This document shows positions 35,296 to 44,166 of a stretch of 64,000 bases of DNA, in pieces. The DNA is from Lachnospiraceae bacterium UBA3762. Its GTDB lineage: Bacteria > Bacillota > Clostridia > Lachnospirales > Lachnospiraceae. Location of the stretch: assembly GCA_002371615.1 (NCBI GenBank), contig DFGA01000006.1:94204-158203 (forward strand). Direction: 5' to 3'. A program made the position numbers and the translations under genes. The notes under the pieces are model-generated. The model was given only the letters and a program-made list of their open reading frames with translations. It had not been told where the DNA came from and did not search any database. The stretch's first letter is position 1; every line of letters starts with the position of its first letter.

Positions 35296-35320
35296 GACGC
35301 AAAACGCCGACGGAGGTTTC
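35296..35320 (-). promoter_or_regulatory. ECF-type promoter of the VWA-sigma-anti-sigma operon
   Basis: On the minus strand GAAAC (35316-35320), a 16-base spacer and CGTC (35296-35299) fit the ECF consensus GAAAC-N16/17-CGTC or CGTA. It lies about 75 bases before the VWA start codon; no sigma-A promoter of similar quality is visible. This fits autoregulation by the ECF factor encoded downstream. Confidence 0.55.
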
Positions 35321-35334
35321 GAAAAAAATAAAAA

Positions 35335-37086
35335 TTATTTTATCTTGAAATGATATTCTTTTGGCACGTTGTTCAGGTAATAGGCTTCCTGTACTGATCT
35401 GTCGGTATTAAGATCCAAAGTGACCGTATAATCTCCCGCATCCCATGATACTACTTTATTTCCGTCCTGATTGAGATTGATCATATAGGTGTCGCTCGCA
35501 GTACAATAATAAATGGGATCGTTTGCGACAAACCGGTCCTTTGCAACGACCGAACCATCGTCGTCACGTACAACTTTCCAGTCCACGATAAGATCTTTGC
35601 CCTTTAGGTAATCCTCATCCAATATTACGCCGCCCTTGTTGGCTATCAGGAAATTCAGATTGACCGGATCGCCGGATGAAAATTCAGTGACCGGTGCGGT
35701 ATTCAGCGTTTCTCCGTAAAGATCTGCGATCGGCTCCGGCTCACTCGTTGTGAATAGAAGGTCCAGCGACAGATCCACGCTGTCATATGCGGTTTTTGTA
35801 CCTTCCGTTTCCGTATTTGCCGCAATGACATCCTCGCTGTAATGCGGAAGTTCCTCCACTTCATAAAGGACCATTACCCTGTCATATCCTTCATCTGCAT
35901 AGCCCTTCATCAGCCAAAAAGGAACATCGTTTACATCTTTGCTGCGTTGCAAGTTATAAACCGTAACCGAATTCGGCCGTGCTTCCTTTGCAGCATCCTT
36001 CTGTTCTATCGTCGGGTTCTCACCTACACCGTCAGCCTCTGAGGGATGGGCATCATTATCCGGATCCACGATCACGATCGCTTTCATGCTTTCTTCTGTA
36101 CCCACTGCATTCGGATCCGTAATGACTCCGACTACAGAAACAGCGTGATCGGCCTCAAGCAGTTCCCCTTCCGATTCAATCTCACCTACGCTCCCTATAA
36201 AACACACTGCGTCACTGTCTTGATCACCACAGTGCTTCAAGACTTCGATATTATCCGGTTCCTTGGTCAGGTCATATCCCGTAACCAGATTCGAACTGAA
36301 GAAAGATTTCATCAGTCCATCCTCCGAACTTAACTGGTCAATAAGCATGGCACTGTGTATGCTATTATACGGTGCCATATAAAACTCACCCATAAAGAGA
36401 AAATCAACTGCAGCATCCGTATCGGCTCCGTCGTTTGTGATCTTCCGGTTGTAGTACCTGAAAACATCGTCCTCGGAAGAAAAGGTATTCCCTGTGATCG
36501 GATTCTGCAGTTTTTCTGCCCATCCGTTTACCCAGAGCGCATCGGCAAGAGCACCCGCCCAGCATTGCTCGGAATCATTATCCAGCTCCGGATCCATTTC
36601 AGCATGGGAAATAAGAGTACCCGAATCGGCATAATCATCATACTTTTCCGCATCGGCAAAAGCATCATCATAGATCGTAAGTCCATCTTCATTATCCGCA
36701 TCGTAATACATCGACAGGGCTTCAAGCATGGCATCCTTGTTCTCCTCCTTGAGCCCGTTCATGAAGAGGTTATACTGATTTCCCTTTTGATCCGTAAAAG
36801 TTTCATTTACCGAAATATATCCCGCTCCTCTTGTTGCCTTGCTGTCAAGATACACTGTATGTTCATCCGTGTCTGCAGCGGTCGCGGTATCCGGTGCTTC
36901 TTCAGATTCATTTTCCGATACATCTTCTGTTTCGTCGTCTGAACCTCTCTCCGGTGCCACACTTGATTCCTCGGTCTTATTTGTATTTGCCTGCATACTT
37001 CCGCTGCATCCCGTCACCGAAAGAGTTGCCAGCATCAGGGCTGCTATCAACGACAGTATATGTGCTCGTTTTATTGAAAAGATCAT
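35335..37086 (-). CDS. Lipoprotein with IdeS-like papain-fold cysteine peptidase core
   Basis: A 583-residue secreted lipoprotein: lipobox V-T-G-C (Cys27), an acidic Ser/Thr/Glu linker to about 75, then a domain (about 75-370) with S-E-Q-C-W-A-G-A-L-A (Cys175), E-A-D-H-A-V-S-V-V-G (His314) and I-V-D-P-D-N-D (Asp341 or Asp343). The Q-C-W-A, D-H-A and D-x-D-N order is that of IdeS/Mac (MEROPS C66) and related papain-fold peptidases. The C-terminus (about 440-583) resembles a CARDB-type Ig-like domain. The substrate is unknown; immunoglobulin cleavage must not be assumed. It follows the ACT gene by 34 bases with a GGAGG ribosome site. Confidence 0.65.
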   Translation of the reverse strand: MIFSIKRAHILSLIAALMLATLSVTGCSGSMQANTNKTEESSVAPERGSDDETEDVSENESEEAPDTATAADTDEHTVYLDSKATRGAGYISVNETFTDQKGNQYNLFMNGLKEENKDAMLEALSMYYDADNEDGLTIYDDAFADAEKYDDYADSGTLISHAEMDPELDNDSEQCWAGALADALWVNGWAEKLQNPITGNTFSSEDDVFRYYNRKITNDGADTDAAVDFLFMGEFYMAPYNSIHSAMLIDQLSSEDGLMKSFFSSNLVTGYDLTKEPDNIEVLKHCGDQDSDAVCFIGSVGEIESEGELLEADHAVSVVGVITDPNAVGTEESMKAIVIVDPDNDAHPSEADGVGENPTIEQKDAAKEARPNSVTVYNLQRSKDVNDVPFWLMKGYADEGYDRVMVLYEVEELPHYSEDVIAANTETEGTKTAYDSVDLSLDLLFTTSEPEPIADLYGETLNTAPVTEFSSGDPVNLNFLIANKGGVILDEDYLKGKDLIVDWKVVRDDDGSVVAKDRFVANDPIYYCTASDTYMINLNQDGNKVVSWDAGDYTVTLDLNTDRSVQEAYYLNNVPKEYHFKIK

Positions 37087-37120
37087 GTAACATTCCTCCT
37101 GTTCATTGTCACCCGCTTTT

Positions 37121-37486
37121 TTATACGACTGAATACCCCTCAGAATTCAAAACACTTAATGCGCGTTCAAAGTTCTCTTCTTTCACCAGGATATAATCTG
37201 TATTATAAGTAGACACAGCAAAAATACCGATTTTATGTTCTGCAAGTATTCCGGAAATCTTTGACAAAATGCCGATCAGGGAAAAATCAAGTATTCCCCG
37301 GATACGAAATCCTCTCCACCCATCGTCGCGCTCTATCGCAAGTGGCGGAGTATCCTCTGTCCTGCAGACCAGTGAGATCTCTTCATCCGTCTTCCCGATA
37401 AAATAAAAATCCGCATTTGTATCTACAGCGGAAATATCCGCCACTTTACATACAGTCAGTTTATAAGAAATTTTCTTAAGTTCCAT
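37121..37486 (-). CDS. ACT domain protein (CASTOR/ACT_7-like)
   Basis: A 121-residue protein made of two ACT-like halves. The second half is well conserved: G-W-R-G-F-R-I-R-G, L-D-F-S-L-I-G-I-L-S-K-I-S, and I-G-I-F-A-V-S-T-Y-N-T-D-Y-I-L-V. Family members bind small ligands, usually amino acids, but most bacterial ones have no proven function. It lies just upstream of the cysteine-peptidase lipoprotein on the same strand and is divergent from the first MATE gene. Confidence 0.85.
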   Translation of the reverse strand: MELKKISYKLTVCKVADISAVDTNADFYFIGKTDEEISLVCRTEDTPPLAIERDDGWRGFRIRGILDFSLIGILSKISGILAEHKIGIFAVSTYNTDYILVKEENFERALSVLNSEGYSVV

Positions 37487-37499
37487 AACTCATATCCCC

Positions 37500-37528
37500 T
37501 TGCCCAGACAATAATTTATGTGTATTGT
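37500..37528 (+). promoter_or_regulatory. Possible promoter of the first MATE-GHKL gene
   Basis: TTGCCC, a 17-base spacer and TATTGT lie about 30 bases before the start codon at 37555, in the 68-base divergent gap. Both boxes match consensus only partly. Confidence 0.35.
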
Positions 37529-37554
37529 TATTTTATTATTATAAGGAAACTAAA

Positions 37555-39309
37555 ATGATACGCAAATTATTCTCACAAATGGTATTTACACAGGTTATCT
37601 CATGCATGGCAGTAACACTGTGTATGCTTATAGACAGTATTGTTATAGGCCGTTTTCTTGGAGTTGATGCAATGGCGGCTTATGGCTATACGCAACCGGT
37701 TCTGCTGGCATTTGCCGCACCGGGAGCGATGATTTCAGCCGGAGTGCAGGTTGTATGTGGCAAAACCCTTGGCAGCGGTGACACGGAAGGCACGAATTCA
37801 TGCTTTACACTGTCTGCCGGCATAACGACCTTGATATCACTGTTCGGGCTGGTATTTGTATTGACATTATCCGGTCCTATCAGCACTCTTCTTGGAGCAG
37901 GAACTCCCGGAAGCGGCAATGCGGTGTACTACCTTACAAAAGATTATCTTACCGGTTTCATCATCGGAGTACCGGCATTTCTTGCTGCACAGATCATGAT
38001 CCCTTACCTTCAGATGTCCGGCAACCGCACCAGGCTCGTGATCGCCGTACTTGTCATGACCGCACTCGACATCATTCTTGATCTTCTGAATGTAATCCTC
38101 GTACACGGAGGCATTTTCGGAATGGGTCTTTCCTCAAGTATCAGCTACTATGCCGCTGTCGCAATCGGGCTTGGCTATTTTTTCAAAAAAGAGTGTGTTT
38201 TTCGCCTTCGCTTTAAGAATATACGATATAGTGTCCTGCGTGATATTTTCTTTAACGGCATCCCCACCGTGATCAACCAGCTCAGTCTGGTATTTCTTGT
38301 TTTGCTTCTGAACCATCTGCTCAAATCGGTTGAGGGAAACAATGCCGTAGCGGCTTACTCGGTAATATCTACGGTCAGCAATATGTGTTATGCCTTCTGT
38401 AACGGTATTGCCCAGGTGGCACTTATGATGGCCTCCATCTTTTATTCAGATGAAGATCGCAGATCCCTGTATGAACTTGTAAGAGTCATGCGAAAAAATG
38501 CGGTTATCATTCTGTTTTTTGTCACTTTACTTGTTATAGCCTTTGCGCGGCCGCTTGTTACTCTGTTTCTTGCAAATGAACCGGAAACAATATCACTTGC
38601 CACCATTGGTCTGAGGTTGTTTTCCCTCTCCCTTGTTCCATGTGCGCTCAACACAACTTTCAAATTCTATTATCAGGGAATCGGGAGAATACGTCTGATG
38701 GAGGTGATCTGCGTTCTTCAGAACTTTGTTCTGACATTTCTGGCCGCCCTTTTACTGGGATTTGTACTTAAGACTACAGGCATCTGGCTGTGTTTTGTTT
38801 GCGGTGAAAGCGCTGCCTGGCTGTTTATTTGTGCATATGTATGGATCCATAACAGAAGAGTAAGCCTGGCTGCAAAAGACTGGGCACTGCTGCCGCAATC
38901 TTTTGGCGTATCGGAAGAAAACTGTTTCGAATACAGCATCTCTGATATAAACGATGCTGTAGACGTTTCCGGTAAGGCGGTTGATTTTTGCATCTCTCAC
39001 GGAGAAGACAAAACAAAAAGCAATATGATAGGTCTGTGTATCGAAGAAATAACCTGCAACACGGTTATTCACGGATTTTCGAAGAGAAAAGGACACTATA
39101 CCGTTGATGTGCGCCTGGTGTTCTGCGGAGATGACAAAAAAATCCGTATACGCGATAACTGTGTATTATTTGATCCCGTCCATTATTACGAGCTTCACCA
39201 AAATGAAGACCCCGTGGCTCATTTGGGCATCCGTACTGTTGTATCATATGCCCGGGAGGCTGTCTATCTCAATACTCTGGGACTCAACAACCTCCTACTG
39301 ACACTGTAG
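37555..39309 (+). CDS. MATE family transporter fused to a GHKL ATPase (anti-sigma-like) domain
   Basis: A 584-residue protein. The first roughly 440 residues are a MATE family antiporter with 12 membrane segments (I-D-S-I-V-I-G-R-F-L-G-V-D-A-M-A-A-Y-G). The last roughly 130 residues are a HATPase_c_2-type domain: N-box I-E-E-I-T-C-N-T-V-I-H-G, then I-R-I-R-D-N-C-V-L-F-D-P (the usual Asp-x-Gly reads Asp-Asn-Cys), and L-G-I-R-T-V. Such domains in RsbW/SpoIIAB bind ATP and protein partners. The ATG at 37555 follows AAGGAAA; a TTG 30 bases earlier is less likely. A second fusion of the same design is at 46477-48249. Confidence 0.85.
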   Translation: MIRKLFSQMVFTQVISCMAVTLCMLIDSIVIGRFLGVDAMAAYGYTQPVLLAFAAPGAMISAGVQVVCGKTLGSGDTEGTNSCFTLSAGITTLISLFGLVFVLTLSGPISTLLGAGTPGSGNAVYYLTKDYLTGFIIGVPAFLAAQIMIPYLQMSGNRTRLVIAVLVMTALDIILDLLNVILVHGGIFGMGLSSSISYYAAVAIGLGYFFKKECVFRLRFKNIRYSVLRDIFFNGIPTVINQLSLVFLVLLLNHLLKSVEGNNAVAAYSVISTVSNMCYAFCNGIAQVALMMASIFYSDEDRRSLYELVRVMRKNAVIILFFVTLLVIAFARPLVTLFLANEPETISLATIGLRLFSLSLVPCALNTTFKFYYQGIGRIRLMEVICVLQNFVLTFLAALLLGFVLKTTGIWLCFVCGESAAWLFICAYVWIHNRRVSLAAKDWALLPQSFGVSEENCFEYSISDINDAVDVSGKAVDFCISHGEDKTKSNMIGLCIEEITCNTVIHGFSKRKGHYTVDVRLVFCGDDKKIRIRDNCVLFDPVHYYELHQNEDPVAHLGIRTVVSYAREAVYLNTLGLNNLLLTL

Positions 39310-39342
39310 CCATCCCCTTTGTAAATAATAGGGGTACGACTG

Positions 39343-40221
39343 TTAAAAGGGTATTACCGCTCCGTCATATGTGTCGTTGATGTATTTCTTGATATCATCT
39401 GACTTAAGTGCTTCAACAAGCGCCTTGATCTTGGGAAGATTCTCGTTTCCTTCCTTAACTGCGATGACATTCACATACGTCTTTGCTGCCTCAGAGTCCG
39501 ATGACTCGTATGCGATTGAATCCTTGCCTACGGAAAATCCTGCCTCAAGTGCATAGTTTCCGTTTAATACCACGAATGCAACTTCATCTTTTACACGTGC
39601 TACCTGAGCTGCCTCAAGTTCCTCAAAATCAATGTTGTTGGGATTCTCCGTTATATCATTTACTGTAGCTGTAAGACCTACTCCGTCCTTTAACTTGATA
39701 ATGCCGTTGTCCTGAAGCAGAAGAAGAGCTCTTGCCTCATTTGTCGTATCATTGGGAACCGCTATAACATCGCCGTCTGCAATATCGCTAAGGGATGATT
39801 TTGTGCCCGGATAGATTCCGAAAGGCTCATAGTGGATACCGCCTGCATTTACAAGATGCGTACCCTGTTCCTCGTTGAAGGAATCAAGATACGGTATATG
39901 CTGGAAATAGTTTGCATCAAACTCACCCGACTCTACAACATTGTTGGGCTGTACATAATCGGAAAACTCTGTTACTTCGAGTGTATATCCCTGTCCTGCA
40001 AGTATATCCTTGACCTGGGCTAAAATCTCCGCATGAGGTACGCTCGTTGCCGCAACCTTTATCGTTGTGTCGCCATCAGCAGGTGCGTCGGCACTTCCTT
40101 CGTCTGATGCCGCTGCCTGATCTGCCGAAGGTGCTGCGGGTCCGGCTGCAGGTGCGCATCCGGCGAGTGTTGCTGCCGCAACAACTCCGGTAAGAAGTAT
40201 CGTAAGTAATCTTTTCTTCAT
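39343..40221 (-). CDS. metQ: Methionine ABC transporter, substrate-binding lipoprotein
   Basis: A 292-residue NlpA/MetQ family lipoprotein: signal peptide with lipobox L-A-G-C, an Ala/Asp-rich linker, then the family segments A-T-S-V-P-H-A-E-I-L, F-S-D-Y-V-Q-P-N, F-D-A-N-Y-F-Q-H and I-A-V-P-N-D-T-T-N-E-A-R-A-L. It delivers D/L-methionine or a related compound to MetNI. It is the last gene of metN-metI-metQ. Confidence 0.92.
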   Translation of the reverse strand: MKKRLLTILLTGVVAAATLAGCAPAAGPAAPSADQAAASDEGSADAPADGDTTIKVAATSVPHAEILAQVKDILAGQGYTLEVTEFSDYVQPNNVVESGEFDANYFQHIPYLDSFNEEQGTHLVNAGGIHYEPFGIYPGTKSSLSDIADGDVIAVPNDTTNEARALLLLQDNGIIKLKDGVGLTATVNDITENPNNIDFEELEAAQVARVKDEVAFVVLNGNYALEAGFSVGKDSIAYESSDSEAAKTYVNVIAVKEGNENLPKIKALVEALKSDDIKKYINDTYDGAVIPF

Positions 40222-40249
40222 AATAAACTCCTCCTATATTGTCTTCTTG

Positions 40250-40924
40250 TTATGAAATATGTTTCCTGTGGTCCAGTTTCGATGAGCATTTCATTCCGAC
40301 ATTCTGAAAAATCTGAAACAGTATTATAAGCAGTACAACGGTAACTATCATTATATCCGTCTGCCAGCGGTAGTATCCGTACCTTACGGCGATATCTCCG
40401 AGTCCGCCGCCTCCTACGGTTCCCGACATAGCCGAGTAACCCAGGATCGTTCCGGTACAGATCGTCGCTCCGACGATAAGTGAGGGCCTTGCCTCAACAA
40501 GCAGAACCTTCCATATGATCTGCCAGTTTGTGGCTCCCATGGCACGGGCAGCTTCAACAACCCCTCCGTCCACTTCCTTTAAGGAAGACTCAACCATTCT
40601 TCCTATATAAGGAGCGGCACAGACAACAAGCGGTACTATTGTTGCGGTCGAGCCGTAACTCTTTCCCACAAGTGCTCTTGTAAACGGAATAAGCAGTATC
40701 AAAAGTATCAGGAAAGGAATGCTCCTTATAATATTTGAGATAACGTCCAGTATCTTGTATACGATCGCATTCGGTTTGATACCATCCTTATCGGTAACCG
40801 CCAGGAGTACTCCCATCGGAAGTCCCACCGCATAGCCGAGTATCGTTGATACTATCGTCATGTAAAGCGTATCCCTTATTCCTTCAACGAGCATTGAAAT
40901 AACACTACTGTCCCACATTTGCAC
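40250..40924 (-). CDS. metI: Methionine ABC transporter, permease
   Basis: A 224-residue membrane protein with five or six segments and the MetI-type permease motif E-A-A-R-A-M-G-A-T-N-W-Q-I-I-W-K (EAA loop contacting MetN). An R-S-I-P-F-L-I-L segment and the end S-A-M-S-G-T-V-G-G-G-G-L-G-D are typical. It overlaps the end of metN by 20 bases. Confidence 0.93.
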   Translation of the reverse strand: MQMWDSSVISMLVEGIRDTLYMTIVSTILGYAVGLPMGVLLAVTDKDGIKPNAIVYKILDVISNIIRSIPFLILLILLIPFTRALVGKSYGSTATIVPLVVCAAPYIGRMVESSLKEVDGGVVEAARAMGATNWQIIWKVLLVEARPSLIVGATICTGTILGYSAMSGTVGGGGLGDIAVRYGYYRWQTDIMIVTVVLLIILFQIFQNVGMKCSSKLDHRKHIS

Positions 40925-41705
40925 TCACCCCGCTTATCTTGATCTCTGCCACATCTTCGTCAGGAAGTTCGTTCAGTATCAGCTTCTTGGCCGCCTTCGT
41001 TTTCGGATTGGCGAATATTTCCTGAACATCTCCGTTCTCGACAATGTAACCGTCTTCTACGATCGCAACCTTATTGCATATCTCCTTGATGACCGACATG
41101 GCATGTGTGATGATTACGATCGTGATCCCCAGATCCGCGTTGATACCCTTCAGCAGTCTTAATATCGATGCTGTTGTCTGCGGATCAAGTGCACTCGTCG
41201 CTTCGTCACACAGCAGTATCTTCGGATCCGTAGCAAGTGCTCTTGCTATTGCAACTCTTTGCTGCTGCCCTCCGGAAAGCTGTGAAGGATATGATTTTTC
41301 CTTATCAGCTATGCCCACTCTCTCAAGAAGCACTCTTGCTTTCTTGTGTGCTTCCTGCTTGCTTACCCCTTCAAGGTAGAGAGGAAAACACACATTCTCA
41401 AGTGCGTTCTTCTGTTGCAGCAGATTGAAATGCTGGAAGATCATTCCGATGTTTCTGCGTTTTTTCAAAAGTTCGTCTTCACTGAGTGTCAGCAGGTTCT
41501 GCCCTTCGATATAAACCTCACCTTCCGTCGGCTTCTCCAACAGATTGAGGCACCTTACCAATGTGCTCTTTCCCGCACCCGACATACCGATGACTCCGTA
41601 TATGTCTCCCTCCTGAATCTCAAGATTGATATCGTTAAGTGCGTTAACCGTTTCATTCCCCTGCTCAAAAATCTTGGTCAGATGTTGCGTTTTGATTTCT
41701 ATCAT
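40905..41705 (-). CDS. metN: Methionine ABC transporter, ATPase (short form)
   Basis: A 266-residue ABC ATPase: Walker A G-M-S-G-A-G-K-S-T, Q-loop F-Q-H-F-N-L-L, signature L-S-G-G-Q-Q-Q-R, Walker B I-L-L-C-D-E-A-T-S-A-L-D. It is about 75 residues shorter than E. coli MetN and lacks the C-terminal NIL (ACT-like) domain that binds methionine and causes transinhibition. So this importer is probably not feedback-inhibited that way. No SAM riboswitch or T-box fits in the short leader. A GGGAG ribosome site precedes the ATG. Confidence 0.92.
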   Translation of the reverse strand: MIEIKTQHLTKIFEQGNETVNALNDINLEIQEGDIYGVIGMSGAGKSTLVRCLNLLEKPTEGEVYIEGQNLLTLSEDELLKKRRNIGMIFQHFNLLQQKNALENVCFPLYLEGVSKQEAHKKARVLLERVGIADKEKSYPSQLSGGQQQRVAIARALATDPKILLCDEATSALDPQTTASILRLLKGINADLGITIVIITHAMSVIKEICNKVAIVEDGYIVENGDVQEIFANPKTKAAKKLILNELPDEDVAEIKISGVSANVGQ

Positions 41706-41842
41706 GTTCTTGCTCCCGAAACAGGTTGAGTCAATAATACCCGTTTAATAATATGTTCTGCAAATACTGTTATACTATCATACGTTATAGGTTTTGCCTA
41801 TTCCAATTTAATAATTAGATGTTTTTATATATATTTTTAATA

Positions 41843-41870
41843 TTGACAATCTATTTCATAATGATAAAAT
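41843..41870 (+). promoter_or_regulatory. Sigma-A promoter of the MacAB-like exporter operon
   Basis: Consensus TTGACA (41843-41848), 16-base spacer and TAAAAT (41865-41870), in the 220-base divergent gap between metN and the HlyD-like gene. Just after the -10 lies an inverted repeat, GTTAG (41874-41878) and CTAAC (41885-41889), a possible operator at the start of transcription. Confidence 0.65.
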
Positions 41871-41925
41871 CTTGTTAGCGCAAACTAACTTAAACGATTA
41901 AGTTTTCATATTCAAGGAGTTACTG

Positions 41926-43371
41926 ATGAAGATTAGAAGTTTGATAGTAGGTATTACCGGCGTATCCGTACTTGCCGGGGCAGGCCTGATAATGACTGCG
42001 TTTTTGGGAAAAGCCGAAAGTTTCAGTACCGATACGGCAGGATACAGAAGTATATCCGAAGATATCGAAGCGACGGGGGATGTTCACGGAGTGGAAAGTA
42101 TGACCTATTACTCTTCTGTAACAGCCCCCGTCGACTTTTATGAGCTTAAGACAGGCGATGTCGTAACGGCCGGTGAAAAAGTGGTGGGGTACGATCTTGA
42201 GGATCTCCTGAACATACGTGATCAGGCTGTTCTGACAGCAAAATCCGCCGAGAACACTATGAACGGCCAGGTTCAGGCCAGTAACAACAATCAGGCCAAA
42301 TTCAACAAAGCTGCCTCTGATATAGAGGTGTACCGGACTACTTATGCTCTGTTCCGTCAGGCAAACGACTACGTCAACCAGGGGCAGTATCAGGAAAACT
42401 GGGATGTAAACTGCATAGCGGACGGGATCAGGAAAGATCTTGCACAAAAGCAGGCAGAGCTGGCTACGAAAACCGCCGAAATGCAGGAAAAGCAGGCATT
42501 ACTTGACGAGGCGGGAGTCAAAGAGGCATTTGAAAGCATAGAAAAACTAAACAAGGATATTGCGGATCTAAATGCCGATCTTGCCGGACTTCCTCCCACA
42601 ACACTGTCTCCGGAAGAATATGCACAGACAGTCCTCAACGGAAACTGGATGTCGGATATAATGAGAAACTGGACGGAGGCATCTACTCTTAAAAACACGT
42701 ATGAGAATCAAATACTCAATTCATATCAGAAAGAACAGCTCCGCAACTCGTATGACCTCTCTGAGCTCGGCGTTGACTCTGCCGAAGAAAACCTGACACG
42801 TGCAACCGAAGGAGTATATATCGATTACGACGGCATCGTCACCTCAAGCTTTATAGAAAACGGCAGCGTTGTTACAAAGGGAACTCCCCTCTTTACAGTT
42901 GAGAGTGTCAATGATATCAAAGTTGACGTCGGCATATCGAAATATGACATAGGTAAGATCGAAGTCGGACAAAAGGCCGACATAAATATCGCAGGAAATG
43001 AATATACCGGAACCGTATATGCGATAAAAAGACTTGCCGAATCAACAGATTCGGACAAAGCTAAGGTAACCGTATCTGTCAGATTTGATCAGCCTGATGA
43101 CAAAGTCTATATAGGACTTGAAGCAGATGTTACGATACACACAAGCGAGAAAGAGGGGGTTCTTACTATTCCCACAGAAGCCTACTACGCGGATGATAAC
43201 GGAGACTACTGCTATTTGATAAGAGCCGGAGAAATTGCAAAGCAGTATGTTACCGTGGGCTCCCGGACTCCCGAATATATAGAGATAACAGCGGGGCTTA
43301 ATAACGGGGATATCGTCATAACAGATGCCATAACCGACGAGAATATAGGACAGAAGGCCGAAAGCAGGTAA
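41926..43371 (+). CDS. HlyD/MacA-like membrane fusion protein
   Basis: A 481-residue protein anchored by one N-terminal segment (about 8-27). A biotinyl-lipoyl-like hairpin around residues 55-75, a long helical coiled coil rich in Lys, Glu, Gln and Asn (about 95-290), the second lipoyl half (G-I-V-T-S-S-F-I-E-N-G-S-V), and a beta-barrel (V-G-Q-K-A-D-I-N-I-A-G) follow. In Gram-positives such adaptors work with an ABC ATPase and an FtsX-type permease, as encoded by the next two genes, to export peptides or lipid-like compounds. The ribosome site is AAGGAG. Confidence 0.88.
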   Translation: MKIRSLIVGITGVSVLAGAGLIMTAFLGKAESFSTDTAGYRSISEDIEATGDVHGVESMTYYSSVTAPVDFYELKTGDVVTAGEKVVGYDLEDLLNIRDQAVLTAKSAENTMNGQVQASNNNQAKFNKAASDIEVYRTTYALFRQANDYVNQGQYQENWDVNCIADGIRKDLAQKQAELATKTAEMQEKQALLDEAGVKEAFESIEKLNKDIADLNADLAGLPPTTLSPEEYAQTVLNGNWMSDIMRNWTEASTLKNTYENQILNSYQKEQLRNSYDLSELGVDSAEENLTRATEGVYIDYDGIVTSSFIENGSVVTKGTPLFTVESVNDIKVDVGISKYDIGKIEVGQKADINIAGNEYTGTVYAIKRLAESTDSDKAKVTVSVRFDQPDDKVYIGLEADVTIHTSEKEGVLTIPTEAYYADDNGDYCYLIRAGEIAKQYVTVGSRTPEYIEITAGLNNGDIVITDAITDENIGQKAESR

Positions 43372-43377
43372 ACATAT

Positions 43378-44166
43378 ATGTTCGGAAAGAAGAAAACAGA
43401 TGATACCGGTCTGGAAATAATAGATCTTAACGAAGACAATGCCTTAAGTAACGATAATGGTCCGAAGGTCCTCATTGAATTCAAGGATGTATGCAAAAAA
43501 TATTCACAGGGCGAACACGATTTTTACGCACTTAAGGATGCAAATCTGACCATCAATGAAGGGGAAATGGTTGTGATCCTCGGACCATCCGGTGCCGGAA
43601 AAAGTACGCTTCTGAATCTTCTCGGCGGAATGGATTCGGCATCGAGCGGACAAATCATGTTCGACGGGGATGATCTGACAACATACTCGGATAATCAGCT
43701 GACAAAATACAGAGCTCAAAATGTAGGCGTAGTATTCCAGTTCTATAACCTCATCCCCACACTTACCGCATACGAAAACGTGGCTCTTATGAAAGATATC
43801 AAGGATGATACAGCCGATCCGATAGAAGCACTTGCTTCAGTGGGGCTTGCGGATCATGCACACCAGTTTCCGTCACAGATGTCGGGCGGTGAGCAGCAGC
43901 GTACTTCAATCGCAAGAGCTCTAGCCAAAAACCCCCGGCTGCTTCTGTGTGACGAACCTACCGGAGCTCTTGACACGGATACAGGTAAAGAAGTGTTAAA
44001 ACTTCTCCAGGACATGAGCCGCGAAAAAAAGCGCACAGTTGTCATGGTAACCCATAACAGTTTCTTCGCCGACATAGCCGATACGGTAATACGTGTCAAA
44101 AACGGAGGCATTCAGTCGGTAGTTCACAATGATAATCCCAAAGATGCAAGCGAGGTCAGCTGGTAA
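43378..44166 (+). CDS. ABC transporter ATPase, MacB/LolD type
   Basis: A 262-residue ATPase with Walker A G-P-S-G-A-G-K-S-T, signature M-S-G-G-E-Q-Q-R, Walker B L-L-L-C-D-E-P-T-G-A-L-D, and a roughly 25-residue acidic N-terminal extension. The signature M-S-G-G-E-Q-Q-R-T-S-I-A and D-E-P-T-G-A-L-D are typical of the LolD/MacB/FtsE branch. It overlaps the permease gene by one base (TAATG). Confidence 0.92.
   Translation: MFGKKKTDDTGLEIIDLNEDNALSNDNGPKVLIEFKDVCKKYSQGEHDFYALKDANLTINEGEMVVILGPSGAGKSTLLNLLGGMDSASSGQIMFDGDDLTTYSDNQLTKYRAQNVGVVFQFYNLIPTLTAYENVALMKDIKDDTADPIEALASVGLADHAHQFPSQMSGGEQQRTSIARALAKNPRLLLCDEPTGALDTDTGKEVLKLLQDMSREKKRTVVMVTHNSFFADIADTVIRVKNGGIQSVVHNDNPKDASEVSW

Noticed and set aside
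39310..39342. Terminator between the first MATE gene and metQ
   Set aside because: The small CCCCT/AGGGG hairpin near 39313-39332 has no T-run on either strand, so it is not a convincing terminator.
41706..41925. SAM riboswitch or T-box before metN
   Set aside because: The gap is only 220 bases and divergent, the likely metN leader is about 40 bases, and no conserved riboswitch segments or T-box sequence were seen.
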